Source of the DNA: Microstegium vimineum | Taxonomy: Eukaryota > Streptophyta > Magnoliopsida > Poales > Poaceae | Direction of reading: 5' to 3' | DNA: 64,000 nt | NCBI GenBank assembly: GCA_022036555.1 | Contig: CM039123.1 | Location: 14,606,326 to 14,670,325, forward strand | Part shown: positions 1 to 11,454 of the stretch, piece by piece | Layout of the letters: the number at the start of each line of letters is the position of its first letter | How positions within the stretch are numbered: position 1 is the first letter of the stretch | The notes under the pieces: model-generated | The model's database searches: none | What the model was told of the DNA's origin: nothing | Seen by the model: only the letters and a program-made list of their open reading frames with translations | Position numbers and translations under genes: made by a program

Positions 1-624
1 CCTCTACCACGAGCAGTCGAGCAACCTGGAATTCGCCAGACTCTTCAACCTTTGACGGCGGCGACTGCGAGTGCTCGACATGAACTCGCGAAGGCGGCGA
101 AGCCACGACGCTCGGTCGCTCGTGAATTGGGCGTCGCATGGGCCATTTGCTCATTTGCTGGTTGTTTTGTTTGGCCCAGCCCCAAACGGCCCATCTCGAA
201 GAGACGGAGACCTGCTCGAGTGCTCGAGTCGGACGGAGCCATCGAGTGCGACGTGCCGCCTCCGCCCGTCCGCCGTCGCCCCTCGCCGGCTCGCCCCCTC
301 GCCCCCTCCCCCTCGCGCGTGGCCTCTGCTCCGGCGGGCTCCGGCGCTCCGCCTCCGCCCTCCGGCGTCCGGCCTCCGCGGGCTCCGCGGCCGGCGGCCC
401 AGCTCGCCTGCTGCCTTGCTCCAGCGCTGCAGCACGGCGGCGCGCCGGCGCCCACCGCCGGTCCAGCGCTCCAGCTCGCCTCTGCTCTGCTCGCCAGCAA
501 CGCCAGGTACCGCCCGGTCCATCGTTGCCTCTGCTCGGTTAGGATTTAGCCATTTAGGGAATTAGGGATTAACAAATTTTTCATTATTTGATGGTTTCTA
601 ATTTAGGAATTTTAGGATTTGGAG
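1..624 (+). other. GC-rich 5' region upstream of hAT-type transposase gene
   Basis: Roughly 200-510 is very rich in C and G with CTCC and CCG runs and then changes abruptly to AT-rich DNA before the first ATG at 625. Several frames stay open here only because of base composition; none shows a domain or a believable start. It probably represents the leader and promoter region of the downstream transposase gene. I see no left terminal inverted repeat of that element, so its 5' end may lie outside the window. Confidence 0.45.
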
Positions 625-2071
625 ATGGAAGGGTCAACAGATGAATCTGTTGTGGCTGGGGGAGGAAATGAAATTGGGGATGCGGTTCGTCGAACTCCAA
701 CAAACAGTGCGACCACGTTTAGACAGACTTCAGTTCCACTAAGTAAGAAACGCTATAAGAAAATAGGTAATGCAAATTAGTGCTTGATTATTTGATTGGA
801 TTACAAATTTCTATTTCTCTGATTCAATTCATTAATTATATATGCAGATTTGAAGAATTTCTTTGGTACTACTAGTAGTAGGAACTCAGGAACTGGAAGT
901 AACTTTGGGCCAAGCACTCATGAAAGCGGTAATGTTGCTCAAGCTGCAGAACAAGGAGAGGTGCTAGAGACAGTACAAGAAACAGTACAAGCTGCTGAAA
1001 ATGAAGACCAACCTTCACAATCACAAGAGCAAGTTGTCGAAGGTATCAATATAACGGTATTTAATCCGGATGTTCATGTTGTTTCTGATCCGGCCCTTCG
1101 TGTAGCAATTGAGCAATTCCATCCTGATATTAGAGATGATGTTAGGAGAGCATATTTGGTGAAGGGTCCAACTAAACCTTTTGGTCACAAATTTCCTCAC
1201 AAATCAATTAAGGATAAGAGGATGTTTGTAGAGAAATGGCTAACTCAAAATGATTGGTTGGAATATAGTATTGAAAAGGATGCGGCATATTGCTTTTATC
1301 GCTTTCTTTTTAAGCAGCAGCTCTCAGAAGCACACTTTGGTCATGATGCATTTAGTAAAGAAGGGTACAGAAATTGGAAAAATGCATATCTCGGACTTCC
1401 TCAACATGTTGGTGGCCCTGCTAGCTACCACAATAGAGCTAGGACAGCTCGTGAAGATTTTAAGAATCGGAGAGCAAGCGTTGCACATAAGATTGAGGCC
1501 CATAGTGGTGATGCAGAAAGAAAATATGAAACATGTGTCACAGCTTCTTTAGATGTTGCAAATTTTCTTATTGCACAGGCACATCCATTTCAAGGTCATG
1601 ATGAATCTTCCTCTTCCTTAAATAGAGGAATTTTTTTAGAAATGATTGAGTGGCACAAGAAAAGGAATGAGGAGGTACGAATTGCATTTGAGGAGTTGTG
1701 TCCATTAAATGCACAAATGCTTTCTCCCATGATTCAAAAGGACCTTTGTGCTAACTTTGAAAGAGAGGTTAAGGAAGTGATAAAGAAAGAGATTGGGAAT
1801 AAAAAAATTTCAGTCTTAATTGATGAATCTCGTGATATCTCAATAGCGGAGCAAATGGATGTCATTGTGAGGTTGGTTACTTATTCAATTGTTGCATTCT
1901 AAAATCTGAATAGTAATGCAAATTAATGGTGATACTGATTAAATCATATATTTGAAATTGTTCTTTTGCAGGTATGTCAATGACAAAGGAATGGTAGTAG
2001 AAATATTTTTGGGTCTTAAACATGTGGAGGACACAACGTCTAGTGCACTAAAGAAGGCGTTGCTCGACGTT

Positions 2072-2994
2072 CACTACTACAAAAATGATTTTGCACAGCG
2101 TCACCAAAATGGCCTCCGTAGCGAGCACATATTTTGCCCGTCACGGTTAATGCCCGCGATTTACTGAAGCAGACTTTATTTATTTACCAAGGTGGACGTA
2201 TTTGCCCGCTGCAGATTTACCACATCGGACATCTTAAGATGTCCGCCACGGAAAATACCCTATTTACCGCAGCGGGCTCTTTAAGTTGTCCGCCACGGTA
2301 AATCGATTTACCGTGGCGGACATTTTATGAGGCCCGTCACAGGAAAGATTGAGGCCCAACCAGCCCAAAGCCAGGCCCAATATCCATCGCCACATATATA
2401 TATATATACACCAGGACTTAGGGTTTCAACAAACACTCCCCCCCTCTCCCAGAAAAAAACAAGCGGCAGCCGCCTCCCTCCCCGCGCGCGCGACTCCCCC
2501 CGGCACGGCGGCGCTCCCCCACGCCCCCCGCATGACCCCCCGCGTGCGCGACTCCCCCCGGCACTGCGGCTCTCCCCCACGGCACGCGGGACGGCGGCGC
2601 TCCCCCACGCCCCCCCCCCCCCGCGCCGCGCGACTCCCCCCGGCACGACGGCGCTCCCCCACGGCACGCAGGACGACGGCGCTCCCCCACGGCACGCGGG
2701 ACGGCCTCCCTTCCCTCCTCCCAGCGACGGCGGCGTCCCTTCCCTCCTCCCGGTGACGGCGGCGTGCCCGCGTCCGATGGCACTGGCGGCTGCATGGCAT
2801 CGATCTAGATCTGGATGGGCTCGGCGGGCCTGTCCATTTTGTTTGTTTTTTTGAAATTATTAACCGAAGCTAGCGTCCTAACTTGCCCGCCTTGGTTAAT
2901 GGATTTACCGTGACCTTTGTACCGTGGCGGATGCCTTTGTCCGCCATGGTAAATCCAAAACGTCCACTTCGCAAAACAGATTATGTAGTAGTAG
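2072..2994. mobile_element. Non-autonomous CACTA (En/Spm) element inserted in the hAT gene, TSD GTT
   Basis: The left end begins CACTACTACAAAAATG at 2072; the right end reads TGTAGTAGTAG up to 2994. Both outer arms continue to TTTTGC, making a terminal inverted repeat of about 23 bp with mismatches. The flanks 2069-2071 and 2995-2997 are both GTT, the 3-bp target duplication expected of CACTA transposases. The 923-bp element holds subterminal repeats, a (TA)n stretch at 2395-2408 and a GC-rich core (2460-2780), but no transposase domain. Open frames in the GC-rich core are compositional. It depends on a transposase supplied elsewhere. Confidence 0.9.
2140..2330. repeat. Subterminal repeats of the 923-bp CACTA element
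   Basis: Copies of a unit like TTTACCGTGGCGGAC and its reverse complement GTCCGCCACGGTAAAT crowd both ends, at about 2140-2330 on the left and 2885-2960 on the right. In En/Spm elements such direct and inverted subterminal motifs bind the TNPA-type protein. The unit is unlike those of the other CACTA elements here, so this element belongs to a separate family. Confidence 0.75.
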
Positions 2995-4377
2995 GTTGTT
3001 GCTAAATATGGTTTATGTATTGCTAGACTTCGAGGGCAAGGATATGATGGGGCTTCTAATATGAGAGGTGAATTCAATGGTTTGCAAAAACAAATCCGTG
3101 ATGAAAACCCACATGCTTTCTATGTGCATTGCTTTGCTCATCAGGTACAACTAGTAATTGTGGCTGTTTCAACATGTTGTTCCTCGTTCTCTGATTTCTT
3201 CACTTATGTGGGTTTGATTGTGACTAGTGCTAGTGCATCTTGTCGACGGAAAGATAGATTAATTGTTGATCATCGTAATACCATTTTGGAGAAATTGGAA
3301 AGTGGAGAGATTTTTTCTAGGAAAGGACAACATCAACGTACTAGATTGGTTAGACCCGGTGATACTAGATGAGGATCTCATTTCACCACATTACTTCGAA
3401 TTAAGAACATGTGGGATTCTGTGACAAGAGTATTGTCTATGGTTCATGGGGATGAACATAATCCTGGTAAAGCAACCGATTTGTTGAAGAAAATGGAGAG
3501 CTTTTCATTTGTTTTAAATATGAAGTTAATGTTGAAAGTGCTTCGTATTACTAATGAGTTATCTCTCTTACTGCAAAAAAAAGATCAGAATATTGTTCAA
3601 GACATGTCATTGCTTATTGATGTCAAAACGCGTTTGGTAAAGTTGAGAAATGAAGGTTGGGCACCATTATTTCAAGAAACAAAAGACTTCTATGTTGCAA
3701 AGAAGATAAAGCTACCAGATTTTAATGAGCGTTGACCAAGATGGGGTCGTTCGAGGCTTGATGATGACTTGATAACTAAAGAACATCATTATCGTGTTGA
3801 TACTTTCTTGGCTGCACTTGATGCTATTATTACAGAGATGGATCATCGCTTCAATGAGGCATCATCAGAGGTACTTGTTTTCTTCTCCTGTCTTGATCCA
3901 AGAGATTCATTCTCTATGTTTGATATTGATAAGATTGCTCGTATAACGGAGATATATGATCAAGACTTTTCACTTGATGATCAGTCAAATATAAGGGATC
4001 AACTTGAGACATTCCTTTTATATGTGCGAAGAGTTGATGATTTCAGATCTTGTGAGGATTTTGCAAGTTTGTCCATGAAGTTGGTCGCAAATAAGATGCA
4101 TTTTGCTTTTCCACTAGTCTATCGCATCATTGAGCTAGCATTGCTTCTTCCAGTGGCAACGACATCAGTTGAAAGAGCCTTCTCAGCTTTGGATATAATC
4201 AAGACTGATTTGCGCAATAGAATGAACGATGATTGGCTTAATGACTTGATTTTGTGCTACATTTAGAAGGAGATTTTTAGAGGATTTGATCCTGAGAAAA
4301 TAAAGAGGACTTTCCACCAATCCATGAAAAATCGAAAGATGAGTTTACCACCTCCAAAGCGGCCTAGAAATTGTTAG

Positions 4378-5246
4378 TGTTTTAGGAAAGGTATGTCTAG
4401 ATGTCCTTCTGTAATTCTTTAATCTTTTTTGATTAATGTCATTTTCTAATTGGCTTATCTATAAAAATCACAGGTTATGTACTTCATTTATCTATTGAAA
4501 CATCTATTATTGATATTCCCCCTATGAAAAGGTAAACATCTGCTTTTTGTTGTTGTTGCTCTACAATTTTTGTCTAGAACATGCATGTTCTTCTTGGTAG
4601 CCAAAACTTTAGAGTATGAATCCGCCCTAGGTGAATTCTCCGGCTGGATTCGCCACTGCTTTTCAATATGTATTTTGACATAGTGTATATATAGAGTTAT
4701 GTATCTCAAAAGGCTATAACGACTTAAAATTTAAAACAGAGGGACCACATTATGTTCACTAAAAGTCTATTTTCATCTCCTCGACGAATACAATCATGAT
4801 ATAACATGTATGCATGATTAAGTGTTTACGAATTTTTGTGATTTCTATCTCAGTGATATCACTATGAGACTTCAAGTAACAAGTGTTGAGGCCAATGGAT
4901 GATTGTGTTCATCAATAAAATACTTCATATACCAATGTCATATTTTCTTACTGTATGCAATTACCTGTTTGGCTAGACACACACAACAACTAAAGTTCCG
5001 TGACATTCTCTTCTTATTAATTGCTTTGTCCATGTGTTTATTTTTAGAAAACCATGGGCGACCATAGACATATATTTTAGTTATTAAGTCTCTATCCACA
5101 TAACATCTCCTCATTGTACGTAAACACTTTATCCAAACTGTAGTGCTATTGAACCCATTATCTTCTTCCTATGAAACGTCTTGCTAACAATTTCATGATA
5201 TAATCCAATAGCCTCTTCACTCAGATCAACCATCTTTTCCCGCATC
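4378..5246. other. No gene; possible hAT right terminus
   Basis: No coding signal. At 4643-4657 CTGGATTCGCCACTG matches the right-end shape of grass hAT elements (reverse complement begins CAGTGGCG) and may be the 3' terminus of the hAT element upstream. No matching left end or 8-bp target duplication can be shown within the window. The rest is AT-rich with no repeats I can name. Confidence 0.4.
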
Positions 5247-5269
5247 TTACACTAGTACAAAAGCCTACT

Positions 5270-5475
5270 ATACAGGCGGTTCGGAACGTATTTGTACAGA
5301 CGTTTTCCAGAACCGCATGCGTTGGGGGCCAGTAGAAATGGGTCATTTCTACAGGCGGTTCCTTGAGAACCGCCTGTAGAAACTCATTTCCACAGGCGGT
5401 TCTCTTAGTGAACTGCCTGTGTAAACATCTCATTTACACAGGCGGTTCACTAAGAGACACGCTTGTGGAAATGAT
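5270..5475. repeat. Left subterminal repeats (ACAGGCGGTT family)
   Basis: Direct and inverted copies of ACAGGCGGTTC / GAACCGCCTGT, often paired as small hairpins and spaced by about 20-30 bp, follow the left terminus of the 10.8-kb CACTA element. They correspond to TNPA-type binding arrays in known En/Spm elements. The equivalent right-hand array is at 15795-16030. Confidence 0.8.
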
Positions 5476-5702
5476 TTTCCAATTTTTATTTTTTGGTATT
5501 TATATATTGTTTTATTATTTAATATATATATAGCAACATGTAATTTAAATAATTCATACATACATCTATCATTACTTTAAAGTTTCATGCTTGCAATAAA
5601 GTTACAAGTGTATGGCACCCTATATACATTAGTCTCATGCTCACACACATAAAATTACAAGTGTATCACACACTATATACATCAATAGTTTACACATGTC
5701 CT

Positions 5703-8700
5703 CTAAAAACCGTCCCGAGTAAGATTTAGGCTATAAACCTCTGTGAGCCCTTGGTACTCTGGCTTGGCTAATTCACTGTCATGATCATGATATTTTCCAA
5801 AAGTTGAGATGACCTGTTTGATTAAGAAAAGGCTCACGTCCTCAGTTATGTCGTACAACGTCTTTTCATTGATGGTCGTCGCCTTGGCTTTATTCGAAGG
5901 TTTTTTCATGTATCTGGCCGTGTCTCCTCTCATGTGCTCGCACACGTAGTATCCACAGAGGACAGACCCTGGTGGTTGCTTGTGGCACTATATACAAAAC
6001 AGAAAAGTGGTTATTTATAGATGCTCACACACATGGATTTTATAAGAGTAAGTTTTCATACAACTTACCGGCCAGCCATATATAACTTCCAATGACTCCT
6101 TTTCTTTTTTCTTCGAATCAAGCTTTCCACCATGGATTTTATAAAACCGCCATGCTCTGCGAACTCGAATACAATCACCATGTTAATTATTCTTAAAATC
6201 TTATAATGCAAACGTATACGTGCATATCTCGACTTACAACTCTAAGTTCTCAATGAAACCTGCATAGTTTGCTGGCGGGTAATTTGCGGAGTCTAGTGCC
6301 ACCACCCTTCCTTTTCTATAATAAATGATGACACAGATCCAGTGGTCCCTGCATGATACATTTGTGCATTGAAATTATGTAGTTTGATTACCCAAAGTTA
6401 TACGGTGCCACTGCCCAAACTCATACTTACCCAAAGTTGTACGGTGCCACTATACATTTCCTATCTTGATACTTCTTCATACACTTTGCAATGTAGAAGG
6501 CGTACTTAGATTCAAATTGAAACTTTAAATTTTGCTTTTTCGCGGCCCGTGCTTCACCTTCTAAGCCCAATAAGTCATCGCTGTTTTCCCCGATTCTGAA
6601 GGTGTGCCTTTCTTCGAATATATCAATTGGGTTCAGATAGCCAACCCTTTCCATGGCACAATAATCGAAATCCTGACCGTAAGTCTGCTCCTCCTGATCA
6701 TATAGCATTCTACAAGGCACATGCATGTCAGATATTGAACATTTCCAACTACAATGCATGTCATATATTGAATATTGATGCAACTACAATGGATGTGTAA
6801 CTATGTAACACTTACAATGCAAACGTCGTTATGATCTGTACGTCTAGCCTCTCGAAGTTCATCATTAATCAAAGGTCTTCAAAGTTAATCATGCACAGAT
6901 CATGAACGCTTTAAAATGCCTTATGTGGTATACACATGTTGATGGCGTGAATGCCAGCAGAAGAAGCTCTCATGTACCAATCATTCAACCTTTTTACATT
7001 GTTTGACACCTTTTGGAGTTTATCCTAGTTCAATAGAGGCTTTCCCAACACGTAGTTTTTAGGCACTAACTTGTAGTCTTCAAAAGTGGGCACCTTGAAT
7101 ATGAAGGGAATTACCATAGGCACCGACTGCACTGACTTCCTAAGCTCAGACAAGTCACGGACTTCAATTTTGCATTTTGTCCCAAGTCTTTTCAAAAATC
7201 TGGCCGTGCCAGCTGTTTTCTTCTTTGGCTCGAAGGGGGAAATCAACTTGGGCACCGGAAACTTCTTCTTGGTGGCGCTGGTGTTTGTTTAGGATCTTTG
7301 GGTTGTGGGGAAGGTGTGGAGTTTTGTTCTGGAGGCGGCGGAGGTGATGTTTGGGGTGCAGATGGTGCTAACTGTGGTGGAGGTTATGATTGTGGCGGAG
7401 GTGAAAGAGGTGGCGGAGGTGATGACTGTGGCGGAGGTGATGGAGGTGGCGGAGGTGATGACTGTGGCCAAGGTGACGGAGGTGGGCTCCAAATAGAATG
7501 AAATGGTGATGGTGGTGGGTTCGGAAGAGGATCAGTAGGTCCTGATGACTCCTCAACTGGTATCTCTTGCGAGGACGGTGGCGGCTCCCTCAGCTGGCCG
7601 TCTCGCCGAGGCCAAAGAATGAAATTGTTTAGAGTCTGTCCGAGTTTCTCAATGTCCTTGGGACCGGGGATGTCTAAAATCTCATCCTCAATCCTTAGAC
7701 CACGGTCGATACTTCTACTCTGCAGTAGTCTTCAGGAATGTCAGCACCATGGTACTTGCATCCTGGGATCGCTTTGCCCGTGGCTACTTCCCTTGTACGA
7801 TGATTGTTAATGTCATATCTTATGACTAGGGAGCAAGCCACTGGAGTAACAATGTCGTCAACTGGATATTGAACCTTATTCCCGGTAGACGCGACACTGC
7901 TTGGTACCACGACAACGGTCTGCTGGGACACCACTGGGACTAGCTGCATCTGGGGTGCCTAAGTGCTCATTTGTTGATTTGACACCACACTCGCTAGTTT
8001 CTGCATCAACTCAGCAGGATGATCATCTAGCAATTTCTGCATAAACTCTGTGAACTCTTTCTTAGCCTCCTCCTTCCAATAGCTAGCCATTTCTTCCTTG
8101 TATCGATCACGTTTCCTATACTCACCTTCCCACGGAGGGCCAAATCCCTCCTTCCATCCTTCTTTGGATGACACACCTCGAACACGGCCAGGATGCTCAG
8201 GGTTACCCAGACCCTCGCTAAGGATGTCCCTCTCTCTTCATGGCTTGAATTTACCTTCCTGTTGCTTGGCTGCTACCGCAAAGATGTTCTTTGCTACTTC
8301 TTCAACCTGAGGGTCATCAAAGGACAAACTGCTGTCGGTTTCCTTTGGTTTTCGAGCCCGAATCCAATTCGCGGACCTTTCACCAACTTATTTGGACAGC
8401 GCCGGCAACCCTTTCGCCTTCTGCCCAGCCTCTTCTTGTTGCCATTTGGGAGCCTGACGCTGATAACCACTTGTGCCTAGACGGTGGTGGTACTTATTCT
8501 TCTTTGCGAGAGGGGAGTTGGCTTCGCTAATAGCTACGAAGTCTTTCTCTTTCCTCTGCTCTAGAAAGACCGCCCACTGCCCTTTAGAAATCTTGTACTT
8601 TGTTGTAGGGTCCAACCCTTTCTTGACAAACTTGGTATTCAAATTTGATCTCCAGTTTCGGAAACTGATCGCACATTGCTTCAATGTATAGTCCTTTATT

Positions 8701-9473
8701 AGTGCCTCTGGTATGGCTCGAGGAAACTGGAACCTCGTCTTTATTTTATCCCAAATTCTTCTCTTGTCATCCTCCGACACATTGGACCACTGCTTGTTAG
8801 TGATGTCCAGAAAGTCCCTAACACAGAAGCCAATTGTGTTCCGCTACTTGGCTAGGGCCTCTAAAGGAGCCGTGGGCTGTCCGATCGGGCTGACTTCTAA
8901 GATGGCATATACGTCGTCTGGAAACTTGTTCAATCCTCTATCACCTCGTTTGGCACCGCTCCGCTTCCTCTTCCTTGATCTCTCAGTAGTCGTCGTCACG
9001 GTCGGTTCGGGTGCGTCTTCGGCACGTTCCGCGTCATGTTGTGAGATTAACTCTGCCATCTGAGTCAATGCCCTCTGAATATAGACATTGTGAGTTTAAT
9101 GGTGATGGTTTATATATAGACATCTAATTAAATAGAAACATGAAATCATATAATAATAGGCACGATATAATTACCTCCTCGGCTTCTTGATCATAATCAG
9201 GGTCATGGCGTAATTCACGTTCAACTTGTTCTCGAGCCTTCCTCATTTCGGGACGCTCGAAGTTGATTGGTTCCCTTCTTCTTCCTCCATGGGGTCGGAT
9301 GACCCCAGGCCTTGCCCCGTTTCATGGGTATCTTGTACTTGCTCCGTGGGGTCGGACAACCCCACGCCTTGCCCCGTTTGGTGGGTATCTTGTAGTTGCT
9401 CCATGGGGTCGGACCCTGGGGCCTGTTCCATGTGAACAGACCCTTGTGCTTGGTCTCCGCTTGGAGATGTCAT
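5703..9473 (-). pseudogene. CACTA second gene: Transposase_24-like N half with Ulp1-type cysteine protease C half, decayed
   Basis: The likely start is ATG at 9473 (MTSPSGDQ). Exon 1 has acidic repeats with DPMEQ/DPTEQ units and ends near 9174; exon 2 begins near 9074 (ALTQMAEL). A basic RSRKRKRSG stretch and the Transposase_24-like block (FRNWRSNLNTKFV, SKGQWAVFLEQR) follow, then a coiled region (EEMASYWKEEAKKEF), a proline-rich linker (7290-7540) and the KKKTAGTARFLKRL segment. The last exons carry a Ulp1/C48-like protease: DHWICVII near 6340, VVALDSANYPP, then CHKQPPGSVLCGYYVCEHM near 5960, so candidate His, Asp, Gln and Cys are all visible. Known Ulp1 proteases process SUMO; the role in CACTA elements is unsettled. 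Nonsense codons occur at 8844, about 8245 and 8388, and frames shift, so it is a pseudogene. Confidence 0.78.
7290..7545 (-). repeat. Proline-rich linker minisatellite in the Ulp1-like gene
   Basis: On the plus strand the unit GGTGGCGGAGGTGATGA recurs with small changes. Read on the minus strand in the gene's frame it gives PPPS/PPPQSS repeats joining the N and C halves. Other frames give His- or Thr-rich proteins that are artefacts of the repeat. Confidence 0.6.
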
Positions 9474-9479
9474 CGTGGA

Positions 9480-10059
9480 AATCTAATAAAGGATAGACAT
9501 TTATAGATTATATATATAACTTATATGTATTGGAGGCATATATATGTTATTATAATCAACGCATATATATATATTGGAAGCATTTATATAATCATTTATC
9601 TGATAAACGATAAGCATTTATATAAGTATTTACATATATATAAGCATTTCTATAAGTATAGTTTTAGAATCATTGGATTAATTAAATAGTATAGTTTTAT
9701 AAGAAACTTGAATGGAGACATACATATATATACAAGATACCTTTTTCATTTTTCTATTACAAATACATACAAGTTATTATAATCATATACATATACATAT
9801 ACATATGTCAAAGCATTTTTCTATTTAAAGTCAAAGCATTTATAATCAAATGTCTATGTTCCCCTCTTTTTTATATGAGACATGCATTATTGCTTTTGAG
9901 ACACACATATACATTTACATATAAGCATTTACATATACACATGTAGTCAAAGAATTTAAATATATATATATATAAGCATTTATTACAAGAAATTACAAAA
10001 AATACATAAGCATTTACACTAAAGAAATAAAAAAAACAAAAAAAAACACTCCAAGCAAA
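9480..10059. other. AT-rich spacer between the CACTA genes
   Basis: Contains scattered ATATAC and TATATA runs and short repeats of ATAAGCATTTATATA. No coding or terminal signals. It is likely the promoter side of the Ulp1-like gene (minus strand). Confidence 0.5.
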
Positions 10060-10490
10060 TTGGGTTGGCCCATTGGCTTGCAGGCCGGTCGTGCCCCGCC
10101 GCCGTGCTCCGCCGCATCCCGCTGGACCACTCGCAACAGCCGCAACGACCGCCACCACTCGCAACCGTGCTCCGCCGCGCCGTGCTCCGCCGCATCCGCC
10201 GCCACCACTACCGCCGGACCACTACCGCCACCGTCCCCCGCGCAACCGCCGCAACGACTGCCACCACTCGCAACCGCCACGCAACTGCCGCGCAACCACC
10301 ACCGTCGTGCCCCGTAACCGCCACGCTCCGCCGCACCACTGCCGCCGCCGTGCCCCTGCCGCCCACTGCTCACCGTCGCAGGACAACTACCGCCGCCCAC
10401 TACCGCGCAATAGAGATGGCCTGTGCAGCGGCGGGAAGGGCAGCGGCGGAAAAATTGGGCAGCCTGACGGCGTAGTCTCGATTTGAACTG
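10060..10490. other. GC-rich CACTA interior with CCGCC-type repeats
   Basis: A dense run of CCGCCGC, GCAACCGCC and CACTACCGCC motifs. Five frames stay open, all alanine, arginine, proline or threonine rich without domains; these are compositional. Similar GC-rich blocks lie inside the other CACTA elements here (2460-2780, 46780-47030), consistent with leader sequence of element genes. Confidence 0.5.
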
Positions 10491-10534
10491 GCGCCTTCAG
10501 ACTTTAAAAAATTTCGGACTCGAACGCGGCCTTA

Positions 10535-10675
10535 TAAGGGTGACGATTTCTACACGCGGTTGGTATTGACCACCGCCAAATGCATTTCTACACAGGCGGT
10601 GGTAAACACCAACCTCCTGTAGAAATGCATTTCTACAGGCGGTTGTCAACCCCAACCGCCTGTATAAATTATTTT
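10535..10675. repeat. Internal block of CACTA subterminal-type repeats
   Basis: Alternating CTACAGGCGGTT and AACCGCCTGTA motifs, the same family as the arrays at both ends of the element, occur between its two genes about 5.3 kb from either terminus. Subterminal repeats are expected only near ends, so this may mark the former end of a second element that fused with or inserted into this one. No CACTA terminus or 3-bp duplication is visible next to it. Confidence 0.65.
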
Positions 10676-10706
10676 ACAAAAATAATTCAATTTTTTTTTA
10701 AAAAAA

Positions 10707-11200
10707 ATCCTATCTTGAGAAATATTGTTCCAAAAATTATGAATTAAATTTTGTAGTGTTCGCCTTGACAAGATATATATGTTAAAAATATGAAATGATA
10801 TGTTTGATATACTTTTATATGTAGCTATGTTTATATGTCTTATATCTCGATAATTACATAAGCTTAAAAGAAATCGTATCTTGAGAAATATTATTCCAAA
10901 AATTGTGAATAAAATTTTGTGGTGTTTGTCTTGACAAGATATACATGTTCAAAATATTAAATGACATGTTTGAGATACTTTTATATATAGCTATATTTAT
11001 ATGTCTTATATCTCGATAATTACATAAGCCTCAAAATATTAAATGACTCATACATAAGCTTCAAAAAATCATATCTTGAGAAATATTGTTCCAAACTTAG
11101 TGAAATAAATTTTGTGGTGTTTGTCTCGACAAGATATACATATTATAAATATGGAATGATATACTTTTATATGTAGCTATATTTATTCGGGTTAATTAGG
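10707..11200. repeat. Three tandem copies of a 166-195-bp AT-rich unit
   Basis: Copies begin at about 10711, 10877 and 11072, each with TATCTTGAGAAATATTRTTCC, followed by GTGTTYGYCTYGACAAGATATA, then ATATGTAGCTAT and TATCTCGATAATTACATAAG. The second interval is longer by a roughly 29-bp local duplication. The third copy is truncated near 11190. The array is non-coding and lies just downstream of the TNP2 gene's end. Confidence 0.8.
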
Positions 11201-11454
11201 GACTATGGAGTAGCTAGTGTTCATTCAGGTTTAGCGCATAGGGTTCATCATCTCGGGATTATAGAAATAGATTGTATTTATGTGAAATAAGCTTAGGGTC
11301 TCACACGTAGAAACAAAAATAGGGTTTCACATATAGAAACGTAAATAGAATCTCACATTGTAACATAAATGGATTACATGGCAAATAACAAAAATAATCT
11401 AGGCAGCAATATTGTTCTTCCTTGTCCATCGTGGTGCACCCAAGGTAGCGATTT

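Larger units (their letters stand above)
625..4377 (+). pseudogene. hAT-superfamily transposase (TTF zinc finger / DUF4371-like / hAT dimerisation), disrupted
   Basis: Homologues are DNA-binding transposases, some annotated as zinc finger MYM-type 1-like proteins. Exon 1 is 625-766, intron 767-847 (GT...AG), exon 2 848-1871, intron 1872-1971, exon 3 from 1972. Exon 2 carries the TTF-type region (motif FGHKFPH, then FVEKWL) and the start of the DUF4371-like catalytic region (LIDESRDIS). Exon 3 has HVEDTTS, then after an insertion RLRGQGYDGASN and YVHCFAHQ, and ends with the hAT dimerisation signature (TTSVERAFSAL near 4170). Breaks: a CACTA element at 2072-2994; a TGA at 3370 where GDTRW is expected; a TGA at 3733; a TAG at 4264 in CYIEKE. 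The frame runs on after each stop to the natural stop at 4375, so decay is recent or light. It is a pseudogene as it stands. Confidence 0.88.

Noticed and set aside
43..50. CTCTTCAA near the window start as the partner of CTTTTCAA after the possible hAT right end at 4657
   Set aside because: One mismatch, and no CAGTGGCG-type left terminus follows it.
5270..5475. Regularly spaced repeats as a CRISPR-like array
   Set aside because: Eukaryotic CACTA subterminal repeats in both orientations; spacers are not unique and no cas genes are present.
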